Shown here piece after piece: positions 50,426 through 59,634 of a DNA stretch of 64,000 nucleotides. Source of the stretch: Antiquaquibacter metalliresistens (GTDB lineage Bacteria; Actinomycetota; Actinomycetes; Actinomycetales; Microbacteriaceae); contig NZ_JARGEM010000001.1 of assembly GCF_029211225.1 (NCBI RefSeq), positions 434,001 through 498,000 on the forward strand. Direction: 5' to 3'. A program made the translations under genes and the position numbers. Numbering within the stretch: the first letter of the stretch is position 1; each line of letters begins with the position of its first letter. The notes beneath the pieces are model-generated. The model had not been told where the DNA came from. It did not search any database and was given only the letters and a program-made list of their open reading frames with translations.

Positions 50426-51159
50426 TGGGCATCGAGCAGATCCTCGGGCAGGGCAACCTCCTGCTCGCCCTGCCGATCGCGCTCGCCGCGGGCCTGCTGT
50501 CGTTCCTCGCCCCGTGCGTGCTACCGCTCGTGCCCGGCTACCTCGGCTATGTCACCGGGACCACGGATGCCGCGAGCCAGACCCGCGGCCGCACCGTGCT
50601 CGGCGCCGCCCTGTTCGTGCTCGGGTTCAGCGTCGTCTTCCTGACCATCTTCGTGCTCTCCGGCACCGTAGGACTCTTCGTGCTGCAGTACCGCGACATC
50701 ATCACCCGCATCGCCGGCGTGATCGTCATCGTGCTCGGCCTCGTCTTCATCGGGCAGGTCACCTTCCTGCAGCGCGACATCAAGCCGCGGTGGCGCCCCG
50801 CGCCGGGTCTCGCGGGTGCGCCGCTGCTCGGCGCGGTCTTCGCGATCGGCTGGGTGCCGTGCATCGGCCCGACCGTCGGTGCCGTCATCGCGCTCGCCAG
50901 CTACGAGGCGAACCCGGGGCGGGCCGCGATCATCGGGGCGTTCTATTGCATCGGCCTCGGCATCCCGTTCATCCTGGTCGCCCTCGGTTTCGGCTGGGTC
51001 GGCTCGTCGATCGGGTGGGTCAAGCGGCACATCCGGGTGATCAACATCATCGGCGGCGCGCTGCTCATCGCGACCGGCATCGCGATGGTCAGCGGACTGT
51101 GGGGCATGCTGTTGTCGTGGTTGGGGGTGGTGATCGGTGGCTTCGACGTCGTCCTCTGA
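50425..51159 (+). CDS. ccdA: CcdA-type thiol-disulfide transmembrane electron carrier
   Basis: 244 aa, six membrane segments. The conserved Cys are in FLAPCVLPLVPGYLGYV (TM1) and GWVPCIGPTVG (TM4). It moves electrons from cytosolic thioredoxin to the extracytoplasmic ResA-like protein. Starts on the last base of the previous stop codon. Confidence 0.92.
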   Translation: MGIEQILGQGNLLLALPIALAAGLLSFLAPCVLPLVPGYLGYVTGTTDAASQTRGRTVLGAALFVLGFSVVFLTIFVLSGTVGLFVLQYRDIITRIAGVIVIVLGLVFIGQVTFLQRDIKPRWRPAPGLAGAPLLGAVFAIGWVPCIGPTVGAVIALASYEANPGRAAIIGAFYCIGLGIPFILVALGFGWVGSSIGWVKRHIRVINIIGGALLIATGIAMVSGLWGMLLSWLGVVIGGFDVVL

Positions 51160-52741
51160 TTCCGTGAACAGCGATCCGATGCGCCCGGGAGATCACTTCG
51201 ACTCCGACGCGCCGATCAACCAGCCGAAGCTCGGCGCGGTCGGCTACCTGCGGTTCTTCTGGCGGCAACTGACGAGCATGCGCACGGCGCTGTTCCTGCT
51301 GCTGCTGCTCGCCATCGCGGCGATCCCCGGTTCCCTCGTGCCGCAGGTCAGCTCCGACCCGAACGGCGTCGTGCAGTACAAGGCCGCCAACCCCGAGCTG
51401 TCGGCGGTGCTCGACACCCTCGGCGTGTTCTCCACCTACACCTCGGTGTGGTTCTCGGCGATCTACCTGCTGCTGTTTATCTCGCTGATCGGATGCGTCA
51501 TCCCGCGCACCAAGCACCACGCGCAGGCGCTGCGTGCCCGGCCGCCCAAGACCCCGGCTCGGCTGTCGCGTCTCGAGGGGTTCACGACGCGCCCGTGGGC
51601 GGGGGATGCCGCCACCGCCGTCACGACCGCGACCGCCCTGTTGCGCCGCCAGGGCTACCGGGTGGAGCAGTACGGCGACTCCGTGAGCGCGGAGCGCGGC
51701 TACCTGCGCGAGACCGGCAACCTGGTCTTCCACACCGCGCTCATCGGCGTGCTCATCGCCGTCGGCATCGGCGGTGGCTTCGGGTACACCGGTCAGCGCG
51801 TGGTCGTCGAGGGCTACGCCTTCGCGAACACGCTCGCGAGCTACGACTCGTTCAATCCGGGCCGGTTCTTCCAGGAATCCGACCTCGAGCCCTACTCGAT
51901 CGCCCTCGAGCGCTTCGACGCCGTCTACGAGCAGGAGAACATCAACGCGCTCGGCCAGCCGGTGGACTTCACGGCCACCGTCACGACGACGCTGCGCGGC
52001 CAGGAGCCGCGCGAGCAGCAGATCAAGGTCAACGAGCCGCTGTCCATCGGCGGCACCCAGGTCTACCTGCTCGGCAACGGGTACGCCCCCGAGCTCATCG
52101 TGCGCGACGGTGACGGCGAGGTCGTGTTCTCGGGGCCGACGCCGTTCCTGCCGCAGGACGCCAACCTGTTCAGCCTCGGCGTGATCAAGATCCCGGACGG
52201 GCTCGACGAGCAGCTCGGCATCCGCGCCCTGTTCTACCCCAGCGCGGTGCCGACGGCGACGGGCGCCTACGCCTCGAACTTCCCCGACCTCATCAACCCG
52301 CTGCTGACCCTCGAGGTCTACACCGGCGACCTCGGCCTCGACGACGGGGTGGCGAGGAACGCGTACTCGCTCAACACCGACGAGCTCACCCAGATCGCCG
52401 GCCGGGATGCCGCGGCCCCGACGATCGAGCTGCGCCTCGGCGATCGCGTGGACCTGCCCGACGGCCTCGGCAGCATCGAACTGGCCGGACTGCCGCGTTT
52501 CGTCTCCCTCGACGTGCACCACGACGCGGCCCAGGGCTGGGTGCTGCTGTTCGCCGCGCTCTCCCTCGCCGGACTCATCGTGAGCCTGTTCATCCCCCGT
52601 CGGCGCATGTGGGTGAAGGCGGTCACCGCCGACGACGGCACGGTCACCCTCGAGTACGCGGGCCTCGCCCGCGGCGACGACCCCGGCCTCGAGGCGGCGG
52701 TCGCCGAACTCGCCGACCGGCACGCCGCGGCCAAGGCTTAG
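51137..52741 (+). CDS. resB: ResB-like cytochrome c biogenesis protein
   Basis: 534 aa, with several membrane segments (TSMRTALFLLLLLAIAAIPG, FSAIYLLLFISLIGCV, VLLFAALSLAGLIVSLF) and a large external domain. ResB forms the system II haem lyase with CcsA. GTG 51137 overlaps ccdA by 23 bp; later starts at GTG 51164 and ATG 51179 would avoid the overlap. Its TAG stop forms the first three bases of the TAGGCT -10 of ccsB. Confidence 0.9.
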   Translation: MASTSSSDSVNSDPMRPGDHFDSDAPINQPKLGAVGYLRFFWRQLTSMRTALFLLLLLAIAAIPGSLVPQVSSDPNGVVQYKAANPELSAVLDTLGVFSTYTSVWFSAIYLLLFISLIGCVIPRTKHHAQALRARPPKTPARLSRLEGFTTRPWAGDAATAVTTATALLRRQGYRVEQYGDSVSAERGYLRETGNLVFHTALIGVLIAVGIGGGFGYTGQRVVVEGYAFANTLASYDSFNPGRFFQESDLEPYSIALERFDAVYEQENINALGQPVDFTATVTTTLRGQEPREQQIKVNEPLSIGGTQVYLLGNGYAPELIVRDGDGEVVFSGPTPFLPQDANLFSLGVIKIPDGLDEQLGIRALFYPSAVPTATGAYASNFPDLINPLLTLEVYTGDLGLDDGVARNAYSLNTDELTQIAGRDAAAPTIELRLGDRVDLPDGLGSIELAGLPRFVSLDVHHDAAQGWVLLFAALSLAGLIVSLFIPRRRMWVKAVTADDGTVTLEYAGLARGDDPGLEAAVAELADRHAAAKA

Positions 52742-52751
52742 GCTGGAAGCC

Positions 52752-53684
52752 GTGACCGACACCCTCGCCTCCCTCTCCCTCGTCGGCGTCTACTCGGCGA
52801 TGGGCATCTACGTCATCGCGTTCGTGCTCTTCACCCTCGACCTCTCGCGTCGCACCGTGGCGGTGCCCGCCGCCGAGGTGCGCGGGGTCGTGACATCCGC
52901 GGGGTCGACCGCCGTGCTGGAGAAGACCGAGGCGCCGGCTCCCGCGAAGAGCCCCCGTTACCTCCGCGCGGCGTTCGCGCTGACGATCCTCGCCTGGGCG
53001 CTGCACGTCGCGGCCGCCGTGCTGCGAGGGGTCGCCGGTGGTCGGGTGCCGTGGGCGAACATGTTCGAGTTCTCGCTCACCGCCACGGCGATCATCGTCG
53101 GCGTCTTCCTCGCGGTGCAGTTGTGGCAAGACCTGCGCTTCCTCGGCGCCTTCGTGATCGGCTTCACGATCGTCGCGCTCGGGGTCGCCACCGTGAACTT
53201 CTACGTCGACGTCGTGCCGTTGCCGCCGGCCCTGCAGTCGGCGTGGTTGGTCATCCACGTGTTCGTCGCGAGCCTCGCCACCGGGTTCCTCGCACTCGGG
53301 GCGGCGCTGTCGATCGTGCAGCTCGTCAAGTCGCGCAGAGCGGGCAGCCCGCGCGCGCTGAAGGCGCTGCCGGATGCCGACAAGCTCGAGCAGACCGCCT
53401 ACCGCCTCATCGTGGTCGGCTTCGTGTTCTGGACCTTCACCCTCATCGCCGGCTCCATCTGGGCCGAGCGGGCCTGGGGCCGCTACTGGGGCTGGGACAC
53501 CAAAGAGGTCTGGACCTTCATCGTCTGGGTCATCTACGCCGGCTACATCCACGCCCGGGCGACGCGCGGTTGGCGCGGCGCCCGCTCGGCGTGGCTGGCG
53601 ATCATCGGCTTCGCCGCCCTCGTGTTCAACTTCACGATCGTCAACCTGTTCTTCAAGGGCCTGCACGCCTACAGCGGCCTATGA
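52752..53684 (+). CDS. ccsB: Cytochrome c assembly protein, CcsA/CcsB (ResC) type
   Basis: 310 aa, eight membrane segments. The haem-handling WWD-type motif is WGRYWGWDTKEVWTFIVW. With ResB it delivers and ligates haem to apocytochrome c outside the membrane. GTG 52752 lies 7 nt after TAGGCT (52739-52744), whose TAG is the resB stop codon. Confidence 0.92.
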   Translation: MTDTLASLSLVGVYSAMGIYVIAFVLFTLDLSRRTVAVPAAEVRGVVTSAGSTAVLEKTEAPAPAKSPRYLRAAFALTILAWALHVAAAVLRGVAGGRVPWANMFEFSLTATAIIVGVFLAVQLWQDLRFLGAFVIGFTIVALGVATVNFYVDVVPLPPALQSAWLVIHVFVASLATGFLALGAALSIVQLVKSRRAGSPRALKALPDADKLEQTAYRLIVVGFVFWTFTLIAGSIWAERAWGRYWGWDTKEVWTFIVWVIYAGYIHARATRGWRGARSAWLAIIGFAALVFNFTIVNLFFKGLHAYSGL

Positions 53685-54034
53685 GCACTGCCGGTATCGA
53701 TCCCACCGTGCCGCCGAGCGGCACCGGTTGCGTGGAGTGCGACGAGATCGCCAGCTGGTGGGTGCACCTGCGTCGCTGTGCCGAGTGCGGCCACATCGGC
53801 TGCTGCGACGACTCGCTGAACAAGCACGCCACCGCGCACTGGCATGCGACGGGGCATCCCATCATCCGCACGTTCGAGCCGAACGAGGACTGGTTCTGGG
53901 ATTACGCGACCAACCAGTACTACGACGGCCCGGCGCTCGCGCCGCCGGAGCACCACCCGCTCGACCAGTCCGTGCCCGGTCCCGCCGAGCGGTTGCCCGC
54001 GGACTGGCAGGAGCTGCTCGAGGCCCAGCGCTAG
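53681..54034 (+). CDS. UBP-type zinc-finger protein
   Basis: 117 aa. Zinc ligands in CVECDEIASWWVHLRRCAEC, then GHIGCCDDSLNKHATAHWH and TGHPIIRTFEP, with Cys/His spacing of the UBP zinc finger. Bacterial members are short and of unknown function. Start overlaps the ccsB stop (ATGA), so it is co-transcribed. Confidence 0.88.
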   Translation: MSTAGIDPTVPPSGTGCVECDEIASWWVHLRRCAECGHIGCCDDSLNKHATAHWHATGHPIIRTFEPNEDWFWDYATNQYYDGPALAPPEHHPLDQSVPGPAERLPADWQELLEAQR

Positions 54035-54038
54035 TCGC

Positions 54039-54626
54039 TCAGCGCGTGAGCTGGATCGGCACCCGGCCGTAGCCGGTGTCGAACTGGATGAGCGGGCCGT
54101 CGGCGGTGCACTCGTAGGGTGCCGAGTTGATCGGCGCGCTCGAGAGGATCTCGCCGAAGAGCTCGCTGCCGTCGGTGACGACTCCACCCACATCCACGGT
54201 CAGGGCGACATCGCTCGCCTCGTGGGAGGTGACGATCGTGCCGTCGTCTGCGGTGTAGTCGCCGGCGATCGAACCGGTGATCACGCCGCGGCCCGAGACG
54301 CCGGCGAAGTCGAGCACGAGCTCGAAGTCGGGGGTGTACCGGTAGGCGGACCCGTCGAAACCGAGGCCAGTGCCGCCCTCGATGGTGAACGCGGCCCCGC
54401 CGCTGCCGACGGAGACGGCGTCGTAGAAGGCCTGCATCTGGTCCTGCTCGATGCGCCAGTCCCCGACGAGGCATTCCGGCCCGGTCGCGGGGGTCTCGAC
54501 CTCCGCCTCGGCCGTCGGGCCCGTCGAGGCCGATCCGTCCGGCGTCGGCTCGGTCGCGCATCCCGCAAGGGCGAGCGCTGCGCCTGCCGCGGCGAGCAAG
54601 GTGATGGTGCGTGATGGGATGCGCAA
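54039..54626 (-). CDS. Lipoprotein of unknown function
   Basis: 195 aa. Signal peptide with lipobox ALALAGC, then a Pro/Thr/Glu-rich spacer and a beta-rich domain beginning CLVGDWRIEQDQMQAFYDAV, which resembles lipocalin/META-like scaffolds but is not assigned. Ends 5 bp from the convergent UBP gene. Confidence 0.8.
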   Translation of the reverse strand: MRIPSRTITLLAAAGAALALAGCATEPTPDGSASTGPTAEAEVETPATGPECLVGDWRIEQDQMQAFYDAVSVGSGGAAFTIEGGTGLGFDGSAYRYTPDFELVLDFAGVSGRGVITGSIAGDYTADDGTIVTSHEASDVALTVDVGGVVTDGSELFGEILSSAPINSAPYECTADGPLIQFDTGYGRVPIQLTR

Positions 54627-54698
54627 CGGAACTCCTCAAGGTCGCGAACGTGTGCCGCCAGGGTAGCGTCCGGGGTGCGCGACGGGCGTGAGTGGGAT

Positions 54699-55682
54699 CT
54701 ACTCAGCCTCGAGCACCGCGAAGCAGCGCTCGAGCCGCGCGAGCCACCACCGGGTGCGATCCGCGGTGGCCGCGTGTGCCTCGAGCAGGTGCTCGGTGGG
54801 GGTCACTCGGCGCACCTCGATGGCGCCGTCGAAGGGGATGAGCGGCTCGTCGGTCACGTCCACCGCGAGCAGGGACGCCGTCGCCAGTCCGCAGTCGTAG
54901 TCGAGCTGCGGGATCGCGGCGGCCAGGTGCAGGCCCATCGAGATGCCGACGGAGGTGTCGAGGGCGCTCGAGACGACGACGGGGAGACCTGCATCCCCGA
55001 CGATGCGCAGCGCCGCCGTGATGCCGCCGAGCGGCTGCGCCTTGATCACGAGGATGTCGGCGGCGCCCGCCCGCGCGACCGCCAGGGGATCCTCGGCCTT
55101 GCGCACGCTCTCGTCGGCGGCGATCGGCACGCCCATGTAGTGCACGCGCTCGCGCAGCTCGGCGAGCTCGGGCACGCTCGCGCACGGCTGCTCGACGTAC
55201 TCGAGGTCGTACTCGGCGAGGGCGTGGATGGCGCGCTCGGCCTCGTCCACGGTCCACGCGCCGTTGGCGTCGATGCGGATGCGGCCCTCCGGCCCCAGGA
55301 TCGCGCGCACCGCCGCGATGCGCTCGACATCGTCGCCGAGGCGCTGACCGGGATCGGCGACCTTGACCTTGACGGTGCGGCATCCCGGGAATCGGGCGAG
55401 CACCCCGGGTACGTCACCGAGCTCGACCGCCGGCAGGGTGGCGTTCACTCGCACGCTCTCGCGCAGCAGCGGGTGCTCGGGGCCCCAGCCGAAGTCGATC
55501 GCCGCCGCGAGCCAGTGCGCCGCCTCCTCGTCGAGGTATTCGGTGAACGGGGAGAACTCGGTCCAGCCGTTCGGCCCCTCGATGAGCACGGCCTCGCGCA
55601 GGTCCACCCCGCGAAAGCGCGAGGTCAGCGGCAGCGACACCACGCGGGCGGTCGCGAGCAGGTCATCGACGGTGGGGAGCAT
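54699..55682 (-). CDS. menC: o-Succinylbenzoate synthase
   Basis: 327 aa, enolase superfamily. Catalytic Lys in TVKVKVAD, metal ligands in RIRIDANGAW, EQPC and ADESV, second Lys in IKAQPLGGI. Dehydrates SHCHC to o-succinylbenzoate in menaquinone synthesis. CAGACT 6 nt before ATG on the minus strand is a possible -10. Opposite in direction to menB-menE-menA. Confidence 0.93.
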   Translation of the reverse strand: MLPTVDDLLATARVVSLPLTSRFRGVDLREAVLIEGPNGWTEFSPFTEYLDEEAAHWLAAAIDFGWGPEHPLLRESVRVNATLPAVELGDVPGVLARFPGCRTVKVKVADPGQRLGDDVERIAAVRAILGPEGRIRIDANGAWTVDEAERAIHALAEYDLEYVEQPCASVPELAELRERVHYMGVPIAADESVRKAEDPLAVARAGAADILVIKAQPLGGITAALRIVGDAGLPVVVSSALDTSVGISMGLHLAAAIPQLDYDCGLATASLLAVDVTDEPLIPFDGAIEVRRVTPTEHLLEAHAATADRTRWWLARLERCFAVLEAE

Positions 55683-55723
55683 CTGCCCAGTCTGACAACA
55701 TCCCGTCGATTAGGGTGAGGGTC

Positions 55724-56137
55724 GTGGAGAGTCCGGGCCAGATCGAGCACGTGCCGCTCAAGGTCGTGCCGATGTACGTCGAGGGCGAGAACCCCGATCT
55801 CGAGGATGCCGACGAGACCGAGCCCCCAGAACTTCCGGGCGTCGTCGCGCGGGTCCGCACCCCGTGGGTGGGGCGCGGCGCGCTCGCGCTCGCCGTCGCC
55901 ACCGCGGTCGTGCACGGCATCGCGGTGTCCGTCGCCGGCGACGGCGACCCGGTCACCGGCACGGTGCTCGCCTACGTCGCGATCGGCCTGAGCATCGCCG
56001 CCGTCCTCGGCGGGCTCGTCGCGGTGATCGCGGGCTTCGGTCGCCGCACGGGTGCCGCCGCCATCGTGCTCGGGGTGTTCGCGAACCCGGTCGTGCTGCT
56101 GACCGTGCTGAGCTGGGTGCAGGCGGTCGCCTCGTAG
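55724..56137 (+). CDS. Small hypothetical membrane protein
   Basis: 137 aa from GTG 55724, which follows TAGGGT (55711-55716) by 7 nt; an earlier in-frame GTG (55715) overlaps the -10. Acidic N-terminal ~45 residues, then three membrane segments (ALALAVATAVVHGIAVSVAG, VLAYVAIGLSIAAVLGGLVA, AAIVLGVFANPVVLLTVLSW). No family assigned. Precedes menB, which has its own -10. Confidence 0.7.
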   Translation: MESPGQIEHVPLKVVPMYVEGENPDLEDADETEPPELPGVVARVRTPWVGRGALALAVATAVVHGIAVSVAGDGDPVTGTVLAYVAIGLSIAAVLGGLVAVIAGFGRRTGAAAIVLGVFANPVVLLTVLSWVQAVAS

Positions 56138-56146
56138 GCTGGGGCC

Positions 56147-57034
56147 ATGGCATCCCCCTCACCGCTGTTCGACGCCGACCTGTGGCGCGCGGTCGACGGC
56201 TTCGGCGAACTGACCGACATCACCTACCACCACGACGTCGCCGGCCGCGTCGCCCGCGTGGCCTTCGATCGCCCCGAGGTGCGCAACGCCTTCCGGCCGC
56301 ACACCGTCGACGAGCTCTACCGGGCCCTGGATGATGCGCGCCAGAACCCGCGCATCGGCGTGGTGCTGCTCACCGGCAACGGGCCCAGCCCCAAGGACGG
56401 CGGCTGGGCGTTCTGTTCCGGGGGCGACCAACGCATCCGCGGTCGGGACGGGTACCAGTACGAGGACGGTTCTGTCGCCAGCGGCAGGCTGCACATCCTG
56501 GAGGTGCAGCGGCTCATCCGCTTCATGCCGAAGGTCGTCATCGCGGTCGTGCCCGGGTGGGCGGCCGGCGGCGGTCACTCGCTGCACGTGGTGTGCGACC
56601 TGACGATCGCAAGCCGTGAGCACGCCCGGTTCAAGCAGACGGATGCCGACGTCGGCTCCTTCGACGGCGGCTACGGCAGCGCCTACCTCGCCCGGCAGGT
56701 GGGGCAGAAGGTCGCTCGCGAGATCTTCTTCCTCGCCCAGGAGTACGACGCCGCGCGCGCGTACGAGATGGGGGCGATCAACGCCGCCGTGCCGCACGCC
56801 GAGCTCGAGACCACGGCCTACGCGTGGGCGACCACGATCATGGGCAAGTCGCCGACCGCGATCCGCATGCTGAAGTTCGCGTTCAATGCGCTCGACGACG
56901 GCCTGGTCGGCCAGCAGGTGTTCGCGGGGGAGGCCACCCGGCTCGCCTACGGCACCGACGAGGCCGTCGAGGGTCGGGATTCGTTCCTCCAGAAGCGCGA
57001 ACCGGACTGGTCGCCCTTCCCCTGGCAGTACTGA
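56147..57034 (+). CDS. menB: 1,4-Dihydroxy-2-naphthoyl-CoA synthase
   Basis: 295 aa, crotonase fold. FCSGGDQRIRGRDGY and VVPGWAAGGGHSLHVVCDL, with QTDADVGSFDGGYGSAYLAR, are specific to MenB. Cyclises OSB-CoA to DHNA-CoA. ATG is 6 nt after TAGGCT (56135-56140). Stop overlaps menE by one base. Confidence 0.95.
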   Translation: MASPSPLFDADLWRAVDGFGELTDITYHHDVAGRVARVAFDRPEVRNAFRPHTVDELYRALDDARQNPRIGVVLLTGNGPSPKDGGWAFCSGGDQRIRGRDGYQYEDGSVASGRLHILEVQRLIRFMPKVVIAVVPGWAAGGGHSLHVVCDLTIASREHARFKQTDADVGSFDGGYGSAYLARQVGQKVAREIFFLAQEYDAARAYEMGAINAAVPHAELETTAYAWATTIMGKSPTAIRMLKFAFNALDDGLVGQQVFAGEATRLAYGTDEAVEGRDSFLQKREPDWSPFPWQY

Positions 57035-58143
57035 TGACCCGCCCGCTCGCCGTCGTCGACTCGCGGGACGTGCCCGCGGTGCTCGAGGGACTGCGGGCGG
57101 CGCTCTCCGGCGACGGTCCGGCGATCATGCCGCACCCGGGCACACCGCACGGGCTGCCGCCGGTGGTCGAACGGCGGGTCGCCGTCGTGGTCGAGACGAG
57201 CGGGTCCACCGGGCGGCCGAAGCGGGTGGCGCTGTCCGGTGACGCGCTGTTGGCGAGTGCCGCGGCATCCGATTCGCAACTCGGCGGACCGGGGCAGTGG
57301 CTGCTGGCCTTGCCCGCGCACTACATCGCGGGCATCAACGTGCTCGTGCGCTCGCTCGCGGCGCAGACCGAGCCCGCGATCATGGACCCCGAGGGGTTCA
57401 CGCCCGAGCGGTTCGCGCTCGCCGCCGCCGATCTCGGTGCCGAGCGCTGGTTCACCTCCCTCGTGCCCGTGCAGCTCGCGCGGCTGATCGAGGACGACAC
57501 CGTGCTGGAGCTGCTGCGGCGCTTCGACCGCATCCTGGTGGGCGGGCAGGCGGTGCCCGTGCCGTTGGCCGCGCGCGCCCTGGAACTCGGCCTCTCGGTC
57601 ACCCGCACCTACGGCTCGAGCGAGACCTCCGGCGGCTGTGTGTGGGACGGCGCGCCGATCGGCGACACCGAGGTACGCATCGTCGACGGTCGCGTCGAAC
57701 TCGCCGGCAGCGTGCTCGCCGAGGGCTACCTCGACGACCCGGGGCGCACCGCGCTCGCCTTCCCGCAGCGCGACGGCCGCCGCTGGTACCGCACGGATGA
57801 CACGGGCGAGCTGGTCGACGGCGCGCTGCGGGTCACCGGCCGCGCCGACGACGTGATCGTCTCGGGTGGGGTGAAGGTGTCGCTGGCCGAGGTGGAACTC
57901 GCGGTGCGCGGCATCCCGGGCCTCGCCGAGGCGGTCGTCGTCGCGGTGCCGCACCCGCAGTGGGGCGAGGTGCCCGTCGTCGTCGCCACGAACTCGCCGC
58001 CGCTCGAGACGGTTCGGGATGCCGTCGCCGCCGCCCTCGGCCCGGCCGCCGCCCCGAACCGGGTGCTGCTGCTCGACACGATCCCGACGCTCGCCTCCGG
58101 CAAACCAGACCGCCTCACGATCGCGGCCCTCGCGCTCGGCTAG
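57034..58143 (+). CDS. menE: o-Succinylbenzoate-CoA ligase
   Basis: 369 aa, short ANL enzyme as in actinobacterial MenE. The P-loop is VETSGSTGRPKRVAL; also YGSSETSGGC and TDDTGELVDG, and the C-terminal GGVKVSLAEVE with catalytic Lys in PTLASGKPDRL. Activates OSB with ATP and CoA. Its TAG stop is also the start of menA's TAGGCT -10. Confidence 0.93.
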   Translation: MTRPLAVVDSRDVPAVLEGLRAALSGDGPAIMPHPGTPHGLPPVVERRVAVVVETSGSTGRPKRVALSGDALLASAAASDSQLGGPGQWLLALPAHYIAGINVLVRSLAAQTEPAIMDPEGFTPERFALAAADLGAERWFTSLVPVQLARLIEDDTVLELLRRFDRILVGGQAVPVPLAARALELGLSVTRTYGSSETSGGCVWDGAPIGDTEVRIVDGRVELAGSVLAEGYLDDPGRTALAFPQRDGRRWYRTDDTGELVDGALRVTGRADDVIVSGGVKVSLAEVELAVRGIPGLAEAVVVAVPHPQWGEVPVVVATNSPPLETVRDAVAAALGPAAAPNRVLLLDTIPTLASGKPDRLTIAALALG

Positions 58144-58152
58144 GCTCTCCGC

Positions 58153-59160
58153 GTGGCACGGCAACAGCGCATCGACCCAGCATCAGTCCCCGCGCCCCGC
58201 AAGGCGCCCGCCAAGAAGAGCAAGAAGCGCAGCGGCCGCCCGGGTGGCAGACCCGGCGCGGTGCAGGTGAGGAAGGCGACCCTCGGCGACTGGATCGGCG
58301 GAGCGCGCCTGCTCACCCTGCCGTTGTCGATCGCGCCGGTCGCGATCGGTGCCGCATCCGCCTACATCCTTCGGCCGGATGACGCGGGCCCGCTGTGGGG
58401 CCTCTGGCGCACCCTCCTCGCCCTCGCCGTCGCCGTCGGGCTGCAGATCGGCGTCAACTACGCCAACGACTATTCGGACGGCGTGCGCGGCACCGACGCC
58501 TATCGCGTCGGACCGAGTCGACTGACCGGGTCCGGTGCGGCGAAGCCGCGCGCCGTGCTCGCGGTCGCCCTGGTGTTCTTCGCGCTCGCGGCCGCCGCAG
58601 GGGTCGTGCTCGTCATCGTCACGCAGCACTGGTGGCTGCTCGCCGTCGGTGCCGTGGCGATCCTCGCCGGCTGGTTCTACACCGGTGGCAAGCGGCCGTA
58701 CGGCTACTACGGCCTGGGCGAGCTGTTCGTCTTCGTGTTCTTCGGCATCGTCGCCACCGCCGGCACCACGTTCGTGCTCGTCGGCACGGTCAACATCGAG
58801 AGCTGGCTCGGCGGGGTCGCCACCGGCCTGCTGGCCTGCGCCGCGCTCATGATCAACAATGTGCGCGACCGTGAGCAGGACGCGCTCGCCGGCAAGCGCA
58901 CCCTCGCCGTGCTCATGGGCGACCGCGCCTCGCGCATCGCCTACGTCGTGCTGCTGCTGGTGCCGTTCGGCGTGCTCGCGTTCTATGTGCTGTTCTACGC
59001 CAACGCCTATCTCGTGTACTTCGCCCTGCTCGCGGCGCTGCCCGCCGCGCTCATCGCGATCACCGCGAAGAGCGGCCGCGAGTTCGTCGTCGCGCTGCGA
59101 CTGACCGGGCTCACCGCGCTGGCCTACGGCCTCGGGCTGGGCTGGGCGATCGCGTTCTGA
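58153..59160 (+). CDS. menA: 1,4-Dihydroxy-2-naphthoate polyprenyltransferase
   Basis: 335 aa, UbiA family with about eight membrane segments after a basic N-terminus (~residues 1-45). Mg/prenyl-diphosphate motifs are NYANDYSDGVRGTD and NNVRDREQDALAGKRTL. Makes demethylmenaquinone in the membrane. GTG 58153 comes 6 nt after TAGGCT (58141-58146). Its 3' UTR holds palindrome copy 2. Confidence 0.93.
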   Translation: MARQQRIDPASVPAPRKAPAKKSKKRSGRPGGRPGAVQVRKATLGDWIGGARLLTLPLSIAPVAIGAASAYILRPDDAGPLWGLWRTLLALAVAVGLQIGVNYANDYSDGVRGTDAYRVGPSRLTGSGAAKPRAVLAVALVFFALAAAAGVVLVIVTQHWWLLAVGAVAILAGWFYTGGKRPYGYYGLGELFVFVFFGIVATAGTTFVLVGTVNIESWLGGVATGLLACAALMINNVRDREQDALAGKRTLAVLMGDRASRIAYVVLLLVPFGVLAFYVLFYANAYLVYFALLAALPAALIAITAKSGREFVVALRLTGLTALAYGLGLGWAIAF

Positions 59161-59223
59161 GGGGACTGATCTCGACGTCCGCCACCCGACCGAGCCGAAC
59201 GCGCCGTGGGCTGGTGGAAACGT

Positions 59224-59258
59224 TCGGGAGTTCAAGGACAATGTCCTTGAACTCCCGA
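59224..59258 (+). repeat. Long palindromic element, copy 2
   Basis: Perfect 17-bp arms around a single A with the same core as copy 1 (39404-39438), flanked by AACGTTCGG before and CCGAGTCTGC after in the plus orientation. It lies 63 bp after the menA stop, in the same position relative to its upstream gene as copy 1. Two stem positions differ from copy 1, each with its partner changed too. Confidence 0.85.
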
Positions 59259-59273
59259 GTCTGCCGGGAGGTG

Positions 59274-59301
59274 GGCTTGAGCCCAGCGGCTTGAGCCCAG
59301 G
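59274..59301 (+). repeat. Two 14-bp tandem repeats
   Basis: GGCTTGAGCCCAGS twice (59274, 59288), 15 bp after palindrome copy 2; GGCT-TGA-AGCC type symmetry within each unit. Confidence 0.75.
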
Positions 59302-59347
59302 GATCGGGGGCCCGGCGACCTGAGGCGTACGGAGAACGGGCGGCGCG

Positions 59348-59593
59348 TCAGCGCTCCTCGACGCGGTCCTCCACGGCGGCGTCGGAGTCGGTGGGCGGCG
59401 CGGCCCGGCGCTCGGCGATGTCGCGGGCGACGGCATCCCGAAGCCTGCCGAAGAAGATGTAGGCCACGCACAGGCCGATCACCGCGGCGACGATCGCAGA
59501 GAGCCACCACGGCATCGGCGTGAGCAGCAGCAGGGCGAAGACCACGGCGAAGAGTCCGACGCGCACGAGACTGTAGAGCACCCAGGCTTTCAC
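59348..59593 (-). CDS. DUF4229 membrane protein
   Basis: 81 aa. Two membrane segments (LVRVGLFAVVFALLLLTPM and WLSAIVAAVIGLCVAYIFFG) followed by RLRDAVARDIAERR, the usual DUF4229 pattern. Function unknown; common beside menaquinone genes in actinobacteria. Convergent with menA. Confidence 0.87.
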   Translation of the reverse strand: MKAWVLYSLVRVGLFAVVFALLLLTPMPWWLSAIVAAVIGLCVAYIFFGRLRDAVARDIAERRAAPPTDSDAAVEDRVEER

Positions 59594-59634
59594 CTGCCCA
59601 GTGTAGGCACGGGTTGGCGACCTAGAATCGACAC

